This document shows, one piece after another, positions 1 to 5,342 of a stretch of 5,342 nt of DNA. The notes under the pieces were generated by a model. That model worked only from the letters and a program-made list of their open reading frames with translations, was not told the DNA's origin and did not search any database. Both the position numbers and the translations under genes were made by a program. Source of the DNA: JBDHRG01 sp039807445. GTDB lineage: Bacteria; Pseudomonadota; Gammaproteobacteria; Competibacterales; Competibacteraceae. Every line of letters starts with the position of its first letter. The first letter of the stretch is position 1. Where the stretch lies: positions 1 to 5,342 of the forward strand of contig JBDHRG010000239.1 of assembly GCA_039807445.1 (NCBI GenBank), read 5' to 3'.

Positions 1-37
1 CGCCCATGATGCCCAGGCCGATGAAACCGATGTTCAT
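1..37 (-). CDS. garR: Tartronate semialdehyde reductase (GarR-type beta-hydroxyacid dehydrogenase), N-terminal 12 codons only
   Basis: Only the start of this gene is in the window; it runs off the left edge. The minus strand from base 37 reads ATG and then MNIGFIGLGIMG, the glycine-rich dinucleotide-binding turn (GLGxMG) that opens beta-hydroxyacid dehydrogenases such as GarR/GlxR and 3-hydroxyisobutyrate dehydrogenase. A purine-rich ribosome binding site sits just upstream, and the gap to the preceding aldolase stop is 27 bases, so it is very likely co-transcribed. The sequence alone shows only the family. The GarR assignment is inferred from context: the upstream glucarate dehydratase and aldolase would yield tartronate semialdehyde, which GarR reduces with NAD(P)H to D-glycerate in the cytoplasm. 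Another member of the superfamily cannot be excluded from 12 residues. Confidence 0.75.
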   Translation of the reverse strand, partial: MNIGFIGLGIMG

Positions 38-43
38 GGTGAT

Positions 44-51
44 CTTCCTTT
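44..51 (-). promoter_or_regulatory. Ribosome binding site of garR
   Basis: The minus strand reads AAAGGAAG followed by six bases (ATCACC) and then the ATG at 37. The AGGA core is a good Shine-Dalgarno match at normal spacing. It supports the start chosen for a gene of which only 12 codons are visible. Confidence 0.7.
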
Positions 52-64
52 CGGTTGGCCGTGG

Positions 65-853
65 TCAGTAGGCGCCCGGGCTCGCGGCCGCCGGAGCCGC
101 ACGCATCGTCGCGAGGAGCTGTTGCGCCGCGGCGGCCATCAGCCGCGCGTCGGAGCTGATGGTGACGAAGTCGAAGCCTTTCGCGATGCGCGCGAGCGCG
201 CCCGCGGGTGCGCCGTTGTGCACGCCGGCGTATAGGCCATGCGCCTTGGCGCGTTCGAGGATGTGGTCGATCGCCTGGGCGACCTTCGGATCGACGTCGT
301 CGAAAGCCGGTTTGCAACCGAGCGCGAGCGACAGGTCCGACGGCCCGATGTAGATCGCGTCGAGCCCTTCGACCGACATGATCGCATCGAGGTTGTCGAG
401 CGCCTGCGCGGTTTCGATCATCGCGAAGGTCACGATGGTGTCGTCGGCATGCTGCGGATAGTCGGCGCCGCCGTACAGCAGCGCGCGCACCGGGCCGAAG
501 CTGCGCGTGCCGCGCGGCGCGTAATGGGTGTAGGCCACCAGCTTCTGCGCGTCCTCGCGCGTGTTGACCATCGGGCAGATCACGCCGTAGGCGCCGGCGT
601 CGAGGCTCTTCATGATGATGCCGGGTTCGAGCCAGGGTACGCGCACGACCGGCACGGTCGGCGTGGTCGAGATCGCCTGCAGCATCGTCACCATCGTCTG
701 GTAGTCGACGACGCCGTGTTGCAAGTCGATCGTCAGGCTGTCCCAGCCCTGATGCGCCATCGTCTCGGCGGAAAAGCCGCTGGGGATCGCCAGCCAGCCG
801 TTGACGGCGGCCTGTCGGTTCTTCCACAGCGTGCGCAGACGGTTTTCTCTCAT
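65..853 (-). CDS. HpcH/HpaI-family class II aldolase, probable 5-keto-4-deoxy-D-glucarate aldolase
   Basis: A 262-residue protein, close to the 256 residues of E. coli GarL. By context it should cleave 5-keto-4-deoxy-D-glucarate to pyruvate and tartronate semialdehyde in the cytoplasm using a divalent metal. Visible family residues are the catalytic His46 in DLQHG, Arg71 in VVRVPW (oxyanion stabilisation in the family), Asp85 (orients the histidine), metal ligands Glu147 in MIET and Asp173 in IGPSDL, and Ser172. Two positions differ from GarL as I recall it: the residue before the histidine is Gln45 rather than Glu, and the position of the substrate-contacting Gln of GarL is Met145. The C-terminus ends in an Ala/Pro-rich tail (about residues 251-262). 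The ATG at 853 has GGAG eight bases upstream. The gene lies 20 bases after gudD and 27 before garR, which supports the garL-like role. A different 2-keto-3-deoxy acid aldolase specificity (HpaI, RhmA or other) remains possible, so no symbol is given. Confidence 0.88.
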   Translation of the reverse strand: MRENRLRTLWKNRQAAVNGWLAIPSGFSAETMAHQGWDSLTIDLQHGVVDYQTMVTMLQAISTTPTVPVVRVPWLEPGIIMKSLDAGAYGVICPMVNTREDAQKLVAYTHYAPRGTRSFGPVRALLYGGADYPQHADDTIVTFAMIETAQALDNLDAIMSVEGLDAIYIGPSDLSLALGCKPAFDDVDPKVAQAIDHILERAKAHGLYAGVHNGAPAGALARIAKGFDFVTISSDARLMAAAAQQLLATMRAAPAAASPGAY

Positions 854-861
854 CGTGATGT

Positions 862-865
862 CTCC
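862..865 (-). promoter_or_regulatory. Ribosome binding site of the HpcH/HpaI aldolase
   Basis: The minus strand reads ACGGAGACATCACG before the ATG at 853. The GGAG core is eight bases from the start codon. It lies within the 20-base gap after the gudD stop. Confidence 0.65.
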
Positions 866-873
866 GTAACGTT

Positions 874-2229
874 TCAGCGCACCATGCAGGGCCGCTTGGG
901 GTCGAACGTCCAGTTCGGGATCAGGTACTGCATCGCGACCGCGTCGTCGCGTGCGCCGAGCCCGTGCTGCTGGTAAAGCTGGTGCGCCTTCTCGACCTCG
1001 GCCATGTCGAGTTCGATACCCAGGCCCGGCTTGTCCGGCACCTGCACGTGACCGTCGACGATCTGCAGCGGCTCCTGGGTCAGGCGCTGGCCGTCCTGCC
1101 AGATCCAGTGCGTGTCGATCGCGGTCACGCGACCCGGCGCCGCCGCGCCGACATGGGTGAACATCGCCAGCGACACGTCGAAGTGGTTGTTCGAGTGCGA
1201 GCCCCAGGTCAGGCCCCAGTCGCGGCAGGTCTGCGCGACGCGCACCGAGCCGGCCATGGTCCAGAAATGCGGGTCGGCCAGCGGAATGTCGACCGACTGC
1301 AGCGACAAGGCATGCACCATCTGCCGCCAGTCGGTGGCGATCATGTTGGTCGCGGTCGGCAGGCCGGTGGCGCGGCGGAACTCGGCCATCACTTCGCGGC
1401 CCGAGAAGCCCTCTTCGGCGCCGCAGGGGTCTTCGGCATAGGCGACGACGCCGTGCAGGTCGCGCATCAGGCGGATCGCGTCGCGCAGCAGCCAGCCGCC
1501 GTTCGGGTCGAGCGTCACGCGCGCCTGCGGGAAGCGCTCGTGCAGCGCGGTCACCGCCTCGACCTCGGCCTCGCCGGCGAGCACGCCGCCCTTGAGCTTG
1601 AAGTCGTTGAAGCCGTAACGCTCGCGCGCGGCTTCGGCGAGCCTGACCACCGCCTCGGGCGTCAGCGCGGCTTCGTGGCGCAGGCGGAACCAGGCGTTGT
1701 CGGCCTCGGGGTCGGCCACGTAAGGCAGGTCGGTCCTGGTGCGATCGCCGATGAAGAACAGGTAGCCGAGCATCTCGACCGCATCGCGCTGCTGGCCCTC
1801 GCCGAGCAGCGCGGCCACCGGCACGCCCAGGTGCTGGCCGAGCAGGTCGAGCAACGCGCTCTCGACTGCGGTGACGGCATGGATCGTCGTGCGCAGGTCG
1901 AAGGTCTGCAGGCCGCGGCCGCCGGCGTCGCGGTCGGCGAACTGGCGCTGCATGCGCTGCAGCACCCGCTGGATGTCGCCGAGGCTCTGGCCCATCACCA
2001 GTTCGGCGGCGTCTTCGAGCGTGGCGCGGATCTTCTCGCCGCCCGGCACTTCGCCGACGCCGCTGCGCCCGGCGCTGTCGGTGAGGATCACGAGATTACG
2101 GGTGAAGAAGGGGCCGTGCGCGCCGCTCAAGTTCAGCAGCATGCTGTCGCGGCCGGCGACGGGGATGACCCGCATCCCGGTGACGACCGGGGCATCGGAG
2201 CGGACTGCGGTGGTGTTCGTGGTGCTCAT
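874..2229 (-). CDS. gudD: Glucarate dehydratase (GudD, enolase superfamily)
   Basis: A 451-residue protein (E. coli GudD has 446) that dehydrates D-glucarate, and in the family also L-idarate, to 5-keto-4-deoxy-D-glucarate in the cytoplasm. The full catalytic set of the mandelate racemase/glucarate dehydratase branch is visible: the KLK motif with Lys211 and Lys213, Asp241 in LDPNGGW, Glu266 and Glu272 in the EDPCGAEEG segment, Asn295 in ATNMIATDW, His345 in GSHSNNH, and Asp372 in AIDTHW. These sit a constant six residues after the E. coli positions (for example Lys207, Asp235, Asn289, His339, Asp366), so the alignment is colinear. The C-terminus keeps the NWTFDPKRPC motif typical of GudD. 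The ATG at 2229 (MSTTNTT) is preferred over an in-frame TTG at 2247, because GGAAA lies six bases before the ATG and nothing similar precedes the TTG. It follows udh after an 81-base gap. No truncation or frameshift is seen. Confidence 0.97.
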   Translation of the reverse strand: MSTTNTTAVRSDAPVVTGMRVIPVAGRDSMLLNLSGAHGPFFTRNLVILTDSAGRSGVGEVPGGEKIRATLEDAAELVMGQSLGDIQRVLQRMQRQFADRDAGGRGLQTFDLRTTIHAVTAVESALLDLLGQHLGVPVAALLGEGQQRDAVEMLGYLFFIGDRTRTDLPYVADPEADNAWFRLRHEAALTPEAVVRLAEAARERYGFNDFKLKGGVLAGEAEVEAVTALHERFPQARVTLDPNGGWLLRDAIRLMRDLHGVVAYAEDPCGAEEGFSGREVMAEFRRATGLPTATNMIATDWRQMVHALSLQSVDIPLADPHFWTMAGSVRVAQTCRDWGLTWGSHSNNHFDVSLAMFTHVGAAAPGRVTAIDTHWIWQDGQRLTQEPLQIVDGHVQVPDKPGLGIELDMAEVEKAHQLYQQHGLGARDDAVAMQYLIPNWTFDPKRPCMVR

Positions 2230-2310
2230 GGCGTATTTCCGGATCAAGGAGGTTCAGTATCGACGCGCTCGAGGCACGGGGCGTGCGCCGGGCCGGCGAG
2301 CCCGAGCTCA
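2230..2310 (-). other. 81-base leader gap between udh and gudD
   Basis: This is the longest non-coding stretch in the window; the other gaps are 5 to 38 bases. It is GC-rich. On the minus strand it holds only short inverted matches (CGGGC/GCCCG near the udh stop, and GCACG-CCC-CGTGC), a CCTCCTT motif complementary to a Shine-Dalgarno sequence, and the gudD ribosome binding site. There is no U-rich tract after either hairpin, so no rho-independent terminator is supported, and no convincing -35/-10 pair was found. Confidence 0.5.
2236..2240 (-). promoter_or_regulatory. Ribosome binding site deciding the gudD start
   Basis: The minus strand reads CCGGAAATACGCC before the ATG at 2229. GGAAA is a weak to moderate Shine-Dalgarno match with a six-base spacer. 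It favours the ATG over the TTG at 2247, whose upstream sequence is pyrimidine-rich. Confidence 0.5.
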
Positions 2311-3141
2311 TCAGGGGGAGCGGTGTCGATCGGAGCGGCCGGGCCGCTGCTCGGGCGGTGTGAAATCGATGGTCACGAAACCGCCGCCCTGGTAGCGCTG
2401 CGCGATCGGATCGAGCGGGTTCGGCTGCTTCAGAATCTCTTCGGCATAGTCTTCGGCGTTCTGACGCGGCCGGTAGCCGAGGCGCTCGGCGCCGGCATTG
2501 CTCCAGTAGCTGCGCGTGTTGTCCGAGACACCCCAGATGACGAGGAAGCCGATGTCGGGCACGGTGATGCACTGCGTGACGAACTGCAGCAGGTCCTCGT
2601 GGCCGAACCAGGTGCTCAGGTGGCGGAACTCGAGCGGCTTGTCGAGACAGGAGCCGATGCGCACGCAGATGCTCTCGATGCCGTGCTTGTCCCAGTACAT
2701 GCGGGCGAGCGCCTCGCCCCAGGCCTTGCTCAAGCCGTAGAAGCCGTCAGGACGCAGTGCGCAGTCCAGGCCGAGCTGCTCCTCGACCGGGTACATGCCG
2801 ATGGCGTGATTCGAGCTGGCGAAGACGATTCGCCGCACGCCGTGCCGGCGCGCGCCCTCGTAGACCTCGACCAGCGCGCGCAGGTTGTTGTCGATGATCT
2901 CGGGCAGCGGGCGCTCGACGCTGGTCCCGGCCAGGTGGATCAGCACGTCGACCCCCGCCAGCAGGCGGTCGACCACGGCCGGATCGCGCAGATCGCCGTG
3001 CATCACGTCCTCGCCGGGCACGAGCGGCGTCAGTGGGCGCGAGCCGCCGGCGGAGCGCAGGTCCACGCCGCGCTCGAGCAGCGTGGCGCGCAGGAAGCTC
3101 CCCATCTGACCGCCTGCACCGGTCAATGCGACTTTGGTCAT
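2311..3141 (-). CDS. udh: Uronate dehydrogenase (Udh-like, NAD-dependent short-chain epimerase/dehydratase fold)
   Basis: A 276-residue extended short-chain dehydrogenase. Udh oxidises D-glucuronate or D-galacturonate with NAD+ to the corresponding aldarolactone in the cytoplasm. Seen in order: the N-terminal nucleotide-binding motif TGAGGQMG (residues 7-14), acidic Asp50 and Leu51 in HGDLRD, LAGTSVERP (70-78), the ASSNHAIGMYP segment (108-118), and the catalytic YGLSK, with Tyr135 and Lys139. The SSNH..G.YP block, the Tyr/Lys pair and the RIGSC segment (161-165) closely resemble Agrobacterium Udh as I recall it (265 residues). The first ATG at 3144-3146 reads ATG-TCA-TGA and stops at once, so the start is the ATG at 3141. 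That start is preceded by AAGGGG inside the end of the lactonase gene. The last 15 or so residues (PPEQRPGRSDRHRSP) form a charged tail beyond the usual end. The lactonase five bases upstream and gudD downstream support uronate rather than nucleotide-sugar chemistry. Confidence 0.9.
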   Translation of the reverse strand: MTKVALTGAGGQMGSFLRATLLERGVDLRSAGGSRPLTPLVPGEDVMHGDLRDPAVVDRLLAGVDVLIHLAGTSVERPLPEIIDNNLRALVEVYEGARRHGVRRIVFASSNHAIGMYPVEEQLGLDCALRPDGFYGLSKAWGEALARMYWDKHGIESICVRIGSCLDKPLEFRHLSTWFGHEDLLQFVTQCITVPDIGFLVIWGVSDNTRSYWSNAGAERLGYRPRQNAEDYAEEILKQPNPLDPIAQRYQGGGFVTIDFTPPEQRPGRSDRHRSP

Positions 3142-3146
3142 GACAT

Positions 3147-4037
3147 CTACCCCTTGAAAAGCGCCGTCGGCGTGCCCGCCACGCCGGGCTCCAGCCTGAA
3201 CAGTCCGCCGGCGAGCGGCGTGCGCGCCAGTACCTCGGCCGGCACCCCCTCGCGCAGCGAGGTGACGTAGAGCGTCTTCAGATCGGGACCGCCGAAGCAG
3301 GGCATCGTCGGATGCGTGACCGGCAGTTCGACGTACTCGATCAACTCGCCCGAGGGGCTGAAGCGGTTGATCCGCCCCGCGCCGATGCCGCAGCTCCAGT
3401 AGCAGCCCTCCACGTCGACGGCGGCACCGTCGGGCCTGCCCCACTCGGCTTGCATCGCCACGAACATCTGGCGCGGCCCGATAGCGCCGGTTTCGGGCTC
3501 GTAGTCGTAGCGGTAGATGGCCGCCGCGCGCGAGTCGGAGTGGTACAGCGTGCGGCCATCGGGGCTCCAGGCCAGCCCGTTCGAAACCCGGACCTCGCCG
3601 GCCATCCGCGTGCAGCGGTGATCGGGATCGAGCCGGTAGAGCGCCCCGACCGGCTCCTTTTCCGGGCGATCGTCCATCGTCCCGGCCCAGAACCGGCCCT
3701 CGGGCGAGACCTTGCCGTCGTTGAGCCGGTTGGTCGGCCTGTCGGGCTCCGGGTGGTGCAGGAAGGTCAGCACCCCCGTGTCGGGATCGAACAGATGGAA
3801 GCCGGTGCGCAGCGCGACGACCAGCCCCCCCTGTTCGCGCAGTCCGATGCTGCCGACGACGGCGGGCAGTTCCCAGACCCGGTGGGCACCGGTGCCGGCC
3901 TCCCAGCGGTGGACCCTCGCTGCGAGGATATCCACCCAGTAGAGCGCCACCTCGCGCGCCGACCACACCGGCGACTCGCCGAGCGCGTTGCCGACATCGA
4001 GCACGCACTCGACCGGGACATCCAGATGCTTCGCCAT
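3147..4037 (-). CDS. SMP-30/gluconolactonase-family lactonase, probable aldarolactonase
   Basis: A 296-residue six-bladed beta-propeller of the SMP-30/gluconolactonase/LRE family (human SMP-30 has 299). It should hydrolyse the glucaro- or galactaro-lactone released by the neighbouring uronate dehydrogenase to the open aldarate, using one divalent metal. Visible family residues are Glu21 in LGESPVW, Asn153 in VSNGLAWSPD and Asp203 in GRPDGAAVD (metal ligands by analogy with SMP-30 Glu18, Asn154 and Asp204), Arg104 and Asn106 in NRLNDGK (substrate-contacting in the family), and the GRFWAGTM strand. No signal peptide is seen, which suits a cytoplasmic role. The ATG at 4037 has GGAGA seven bases upstream; an upstream extension would be Arg-rich and unlike the family. 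It ends TAG five bases before udh, so the two are likely translationally linked. A gluconolactonase or xylonolactonase activity is the main alternative; the context favours an aldarolactonase of the UxuL type. Confidence 0.92.
   Translation of the reverse strand: MAKHLDVPVECVLDVGNALGESPVWSAREVALYWVDILAARVHRWEAGTGAHRVWELPAVVGSIGLREQGGLVVALRTGFHLFDPDTGVLTFLHHPEPDRPTNRLNDGKVSPEGRFWAGTMDDRPEKEPVGALYRLDPDHRCTRMAGEVRVSNGLAWSPDGRTLYHSDSRAAAIYRYDYEPETGAIGPRQMFVAMQAEWGRPDGAAVDVEGCYWSCGIGAGRINRFSPSGELIEYVELPVTHPTMPCFGGPDLKTLYVTSLREGVPAEVLARTPLAGGLFRLEPGVAGTPTALFKG
3150..3155 (-). promoter_or_regulatory. Ribosome binding site of udh inside the lactonase 3' end
   Basis: The minus strand reads AAGGGG, then TAG (the lactonase stop), then ATGTC before the udh ATG at 3141, a spacing of eight bases. 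The site overlaps the last two lactonase sense codons, which points to translational coupling of lactonase and dehydrogenase. Confidence 0.6.
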
Positions 4038-4043
4038 GCTGAT

Positions 4044-4048
4044 TCTCC
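4044..4048 (-). promoter_or_regulatory. Ribosome binding site of the SMP-30 lactonase
   Basis: The minus strand reads CGGAGAATCAGC before the ATG at 4037. GGAGA is a good Shine-Dalgarno core about six bases from the start, within the 38-base gap after dctM. It fixes the start at MAKHLDV. Confidence 0.65.
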
Positions 4049-4075
4049 GAACTCGAAGGTTCCGGCGCATCCGCG

Positions 4076-5342
4076 TCAACCCATCAGCAGCCGGGGCAGC
4101 CACAGCGAAAACGCCGGCACGTAGGTCACCAGCAGCAGGGCTGCGATCAGCGCCGCGTAGAAGGGGAGGATCGTGCGCATCACGCTGCCGACCGAGACGC
4201 CGCCGATCGCGCAGCCGATGAACTGGGTCGTGCCCACCGGCGGCGTGTTCAGCCCCAGCGCGCAGTTGAGCAGGATCACGATGCCGAACTGCACCGGGTC
4301 CATGCCGTAATGCACCGCGATCGGCAGGAAGATCGGCGTGCAGATCAGGATCGTCGCCGCCATGTCCATGAACGTGCCGAGCACGAACAGGATCAGGTTG
4401 ATCAGCAGGAAGATCACCCACGGATTCGACGACACCTGGCCGAGCACCTGCCCGGTGAACTCGGCGACTTCGTACAGCCCCATCAGGTACTGGAACATCG
4501 CCGACACGCCGATCAGCAGCAGCACGACGCCGGTGGTCTTGACCGCCTTCGCCGCCGCCGTCATGAAATGCTCCCAGCTCATCGTGCGGTAGATGAAGAA
4601 GGTCAGCACGATGGTGTAGGCCACGGCCACCGAGGCGGATTCGGTCGCGGTGAACACGCCGGACAGGATCCCCGCGAGGATGATCAGAACGATCAGCAGC
4701 CCGGGCGCCGCCGCAGCGAGTGCGCGCAACGCCGCATCCCAGCCCGGGAAGGTGCCGGCCGGGTAGCCGCGCTTGACGGCGACCACGTAGGCGGCGACCA
4801 GCATGCAGACCATCAGCAGCGCCGCCGGCAGCAGCCCGGCGGCGATCAGCGAGCCCGCCGACACGCTGCCCCCGGCCGCCAGCGAATAGATGATCATGTT
4901 GTGGCTGGTGGGCATCAGCGCACCGACCAGCGAGGCGTGGGTGGTCACGTTCACCGCGTAATCGGCGTCGTAACCCTCCTTCTTCATCATCGGGATCATC
5001 ACCGCGCCCATCGCCGACACGTCGGCCACCGGCGAGCCCGAGACGCCGCCGAAGAGCGTGCAGGCGACCACGTTCGAGATGCCGAGCCCGCCGCGGATGT
5101 GCCCGACCAGGTTCTGCGCGAGGCGCACGATCTTGTCGGCGACGCCGCCGTGGAGCATCAGCTCGCCGCTGAAGATGAAGAACGGGATCGCCAGGAAGGA
5201 AAAGATGTTCATGCCCGACATCATCTGCTGGAACAGCACGCCGAGCGGCAGACCCTCGTAGAGGATGGTGCACAGCGCCGACAACCCGATCGCGAAGGCG
5301 ACCGGTACGCCGAGCAGCAGCAAGGCCAGGAAGCTGAGGGAC
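4076..5342 (-). CDS. dctM: TRAP transporter large permease subunit (DctM family), 5' end outside window
   Basis: The frame is open through the right edge and gives 421 visible residues; the family is about 425-430 long, so only a few N-terminal residues are missing. The visible start reads SLSFLALLLLGVPVAFAIGL, the typical first membrane helix of DctM, and no credible start codon is in the window (the in-frame TTG at 5323 is inside the helix). Roughly eleven to twelve hydrophobic segments follow. Family motifs include IPFFIFSGELM, GGVSGSPVADVSAMGAVMIP, the TTHASLVGALMPTSHN segment, and the C-terminal GLNTPPVGTTQF repeat element. DctM is the Na+-coupled inner-membrane channel of a tripartite transporter that also needs a small DctQ subunit and a periplasmic binding protein, both expected just upstream of this gene beyond base 5342. 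The downstream genes suggest a hexuronate or aldarate as substrate, but DctM itself does not reveal it. The TGA is followed by a 38-base gap to the lactonase. Confidence 0.95.
   Translation of the reverse strand, partial: SLSFLALLLLGVPVAFAIGLSALCTILYEGLPLGVLFQQMMSGMNIFSFLAIPFFIFSGELMLHGGVADKIVRLAQNLVGHIRGGLGISNVVACTLFGGVSGSPVADVSAMGAVMIPMMKKEGYDADYAVNVTTHASLVGALMPTSHNMIIYSLAAGGSVSAGSLIAAGLLPAALLMVCMLVAAYVVAVKRGYPAGTFPGWDAALRALAAAAPGLLIVLIILAGILSGVFTATESASVAVAYTIVLTFFIYRTMSWEHFMTAAAKAVKTTGVVLLLIGVSAMFQYLMGLYEVAEFTGQVLGQVSSNPWVIFLLINLILFVLGTFMDMAATILICTPIFLPIAVHYGMDPVQFGIVILLNCALGLNTPPVGTTQFIGCAIGGVSVGSVMRTILPFYAALIAALLLVTYVPAFSLWLPRLLMG

Noticed and set aside
239..976. A 245-codon plus-strand frame antisense to the aldolase.
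   Set aside because: Composition is dominated by Arg, His, Asp and Val as expected from reading a high-GC gene backwards, and no ribosome binding site or domain is seen.
2230..2247. TTG at 2247 as the gudD start, adding six residues.
   Set aside because: There is no purine-rich site before it, whereas the ATG at 2229 has GGAAA at suitable spacing.
2246..2252. AAGGAGG on the plus strand as a ribosome binding site for a plus-strand gene.
   Set aside because: No start codon with a plausible reading frame follows at suitable spacing, and the region lies in a minus-strand operon.
2269..2310. GC-rich short inverted repeats after udh as a rho-independent terminator.
   Set aside because: Stems are five pairs at most and no T-rich tract follows, and the next gene clearly belongs to the same pathway.
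964..3270. A 768-codon open frame on the plus strand antisense to gudD and udh.
   Set aside because: Its translation is low-complexity Arg/Ala/Val/His-rich with no family motif, and it lies opposite two clearly functional genes. Long antisense frames are expected in GC-rich coding DNA.
3142..4008. Upstream extension of the udh frame across the lactonase gene.
   Set aside because: The extension is Arg/Gly/Ala-rich shadow sequence. The dinucleotide-binding motif starts right after the ATG at 3141, which has a ribosome binding site.
4038..5273. Upstream extension of the lactonase frame across dctM.
   Set aside because: It is a frame-shifted shadow of the transporter with no membrane or enzyme motifs. 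The SMP-30 domain begins just after the ATG at 4037.

Overview
The window is a GC-rich stretch (about two thirds G+C by eye) in which every supportable gene lies on the minus strand and is tightly spaced, so it reads as the middle of one polycistronic catabolic operon transcribed from right to left. The codon bias, the TRAP-type uptake and the protein families suggest a proteobacterium, most likely a betaproteobacterium of the Burkholderiales or a relative. This taxonomic call is an inference from style, not from a marker gene.

In transcription order (high to low coordinate) the genes are: the large membrane subunit of a TRAP transporter (DctM; its first few codons lie beyond base 5342); an SMP-30/gluconolactonase-family sugar lactonase; a short-chain NAD-dependent uronate dehydrogenase (Udh-like); glucarate dehydratase (GudD, enolase superfamily, all catalytic residues present); an HpcH/HpaI-family class II aldolase; and the first 12 codons of a beta-hydroxyacid dehydrogenase, most likely tartronate semialdehyde reductase (GarR), which runs off the left edge. 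Gaps between genes are 38, 5, 81, 20 and 27 bases. There is no intergenic stretch over 300 bases, and no RNA gene, mobile element, CRISPR array, clear promoter or clear terminator.

Together the genes outline an oxidative hexuronate pathway: uptake of a hexuronate by the TRAP transporter, oxidation at C1 to an aldarolactone (Udh), lactone hydrolysis to the aldarate (SMP-30), dehydration to 5-keto-4-deoxy-D-glucarate (GudD), retro-aldol cleavage to pyruvate and tartronate semialdehyde (HpcH/HpaI aldolase), and reduction to glycerate (GarR). The small TRAP permease (DctQ), the substrate-binding protein (DctP), the regulator and the promoter are expected beyond the right edge but are not seen.

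The most notable points are the joining of a Udh/lactonase entry to an enteric-style aldolase/reductase exit in one operon, and an aldolase whose active site departs from GarL at two positions. Nothing here looks like a wholly unknown system. It is best described as a well-formed sugar-acid catabolic operon with a few details worth checking.
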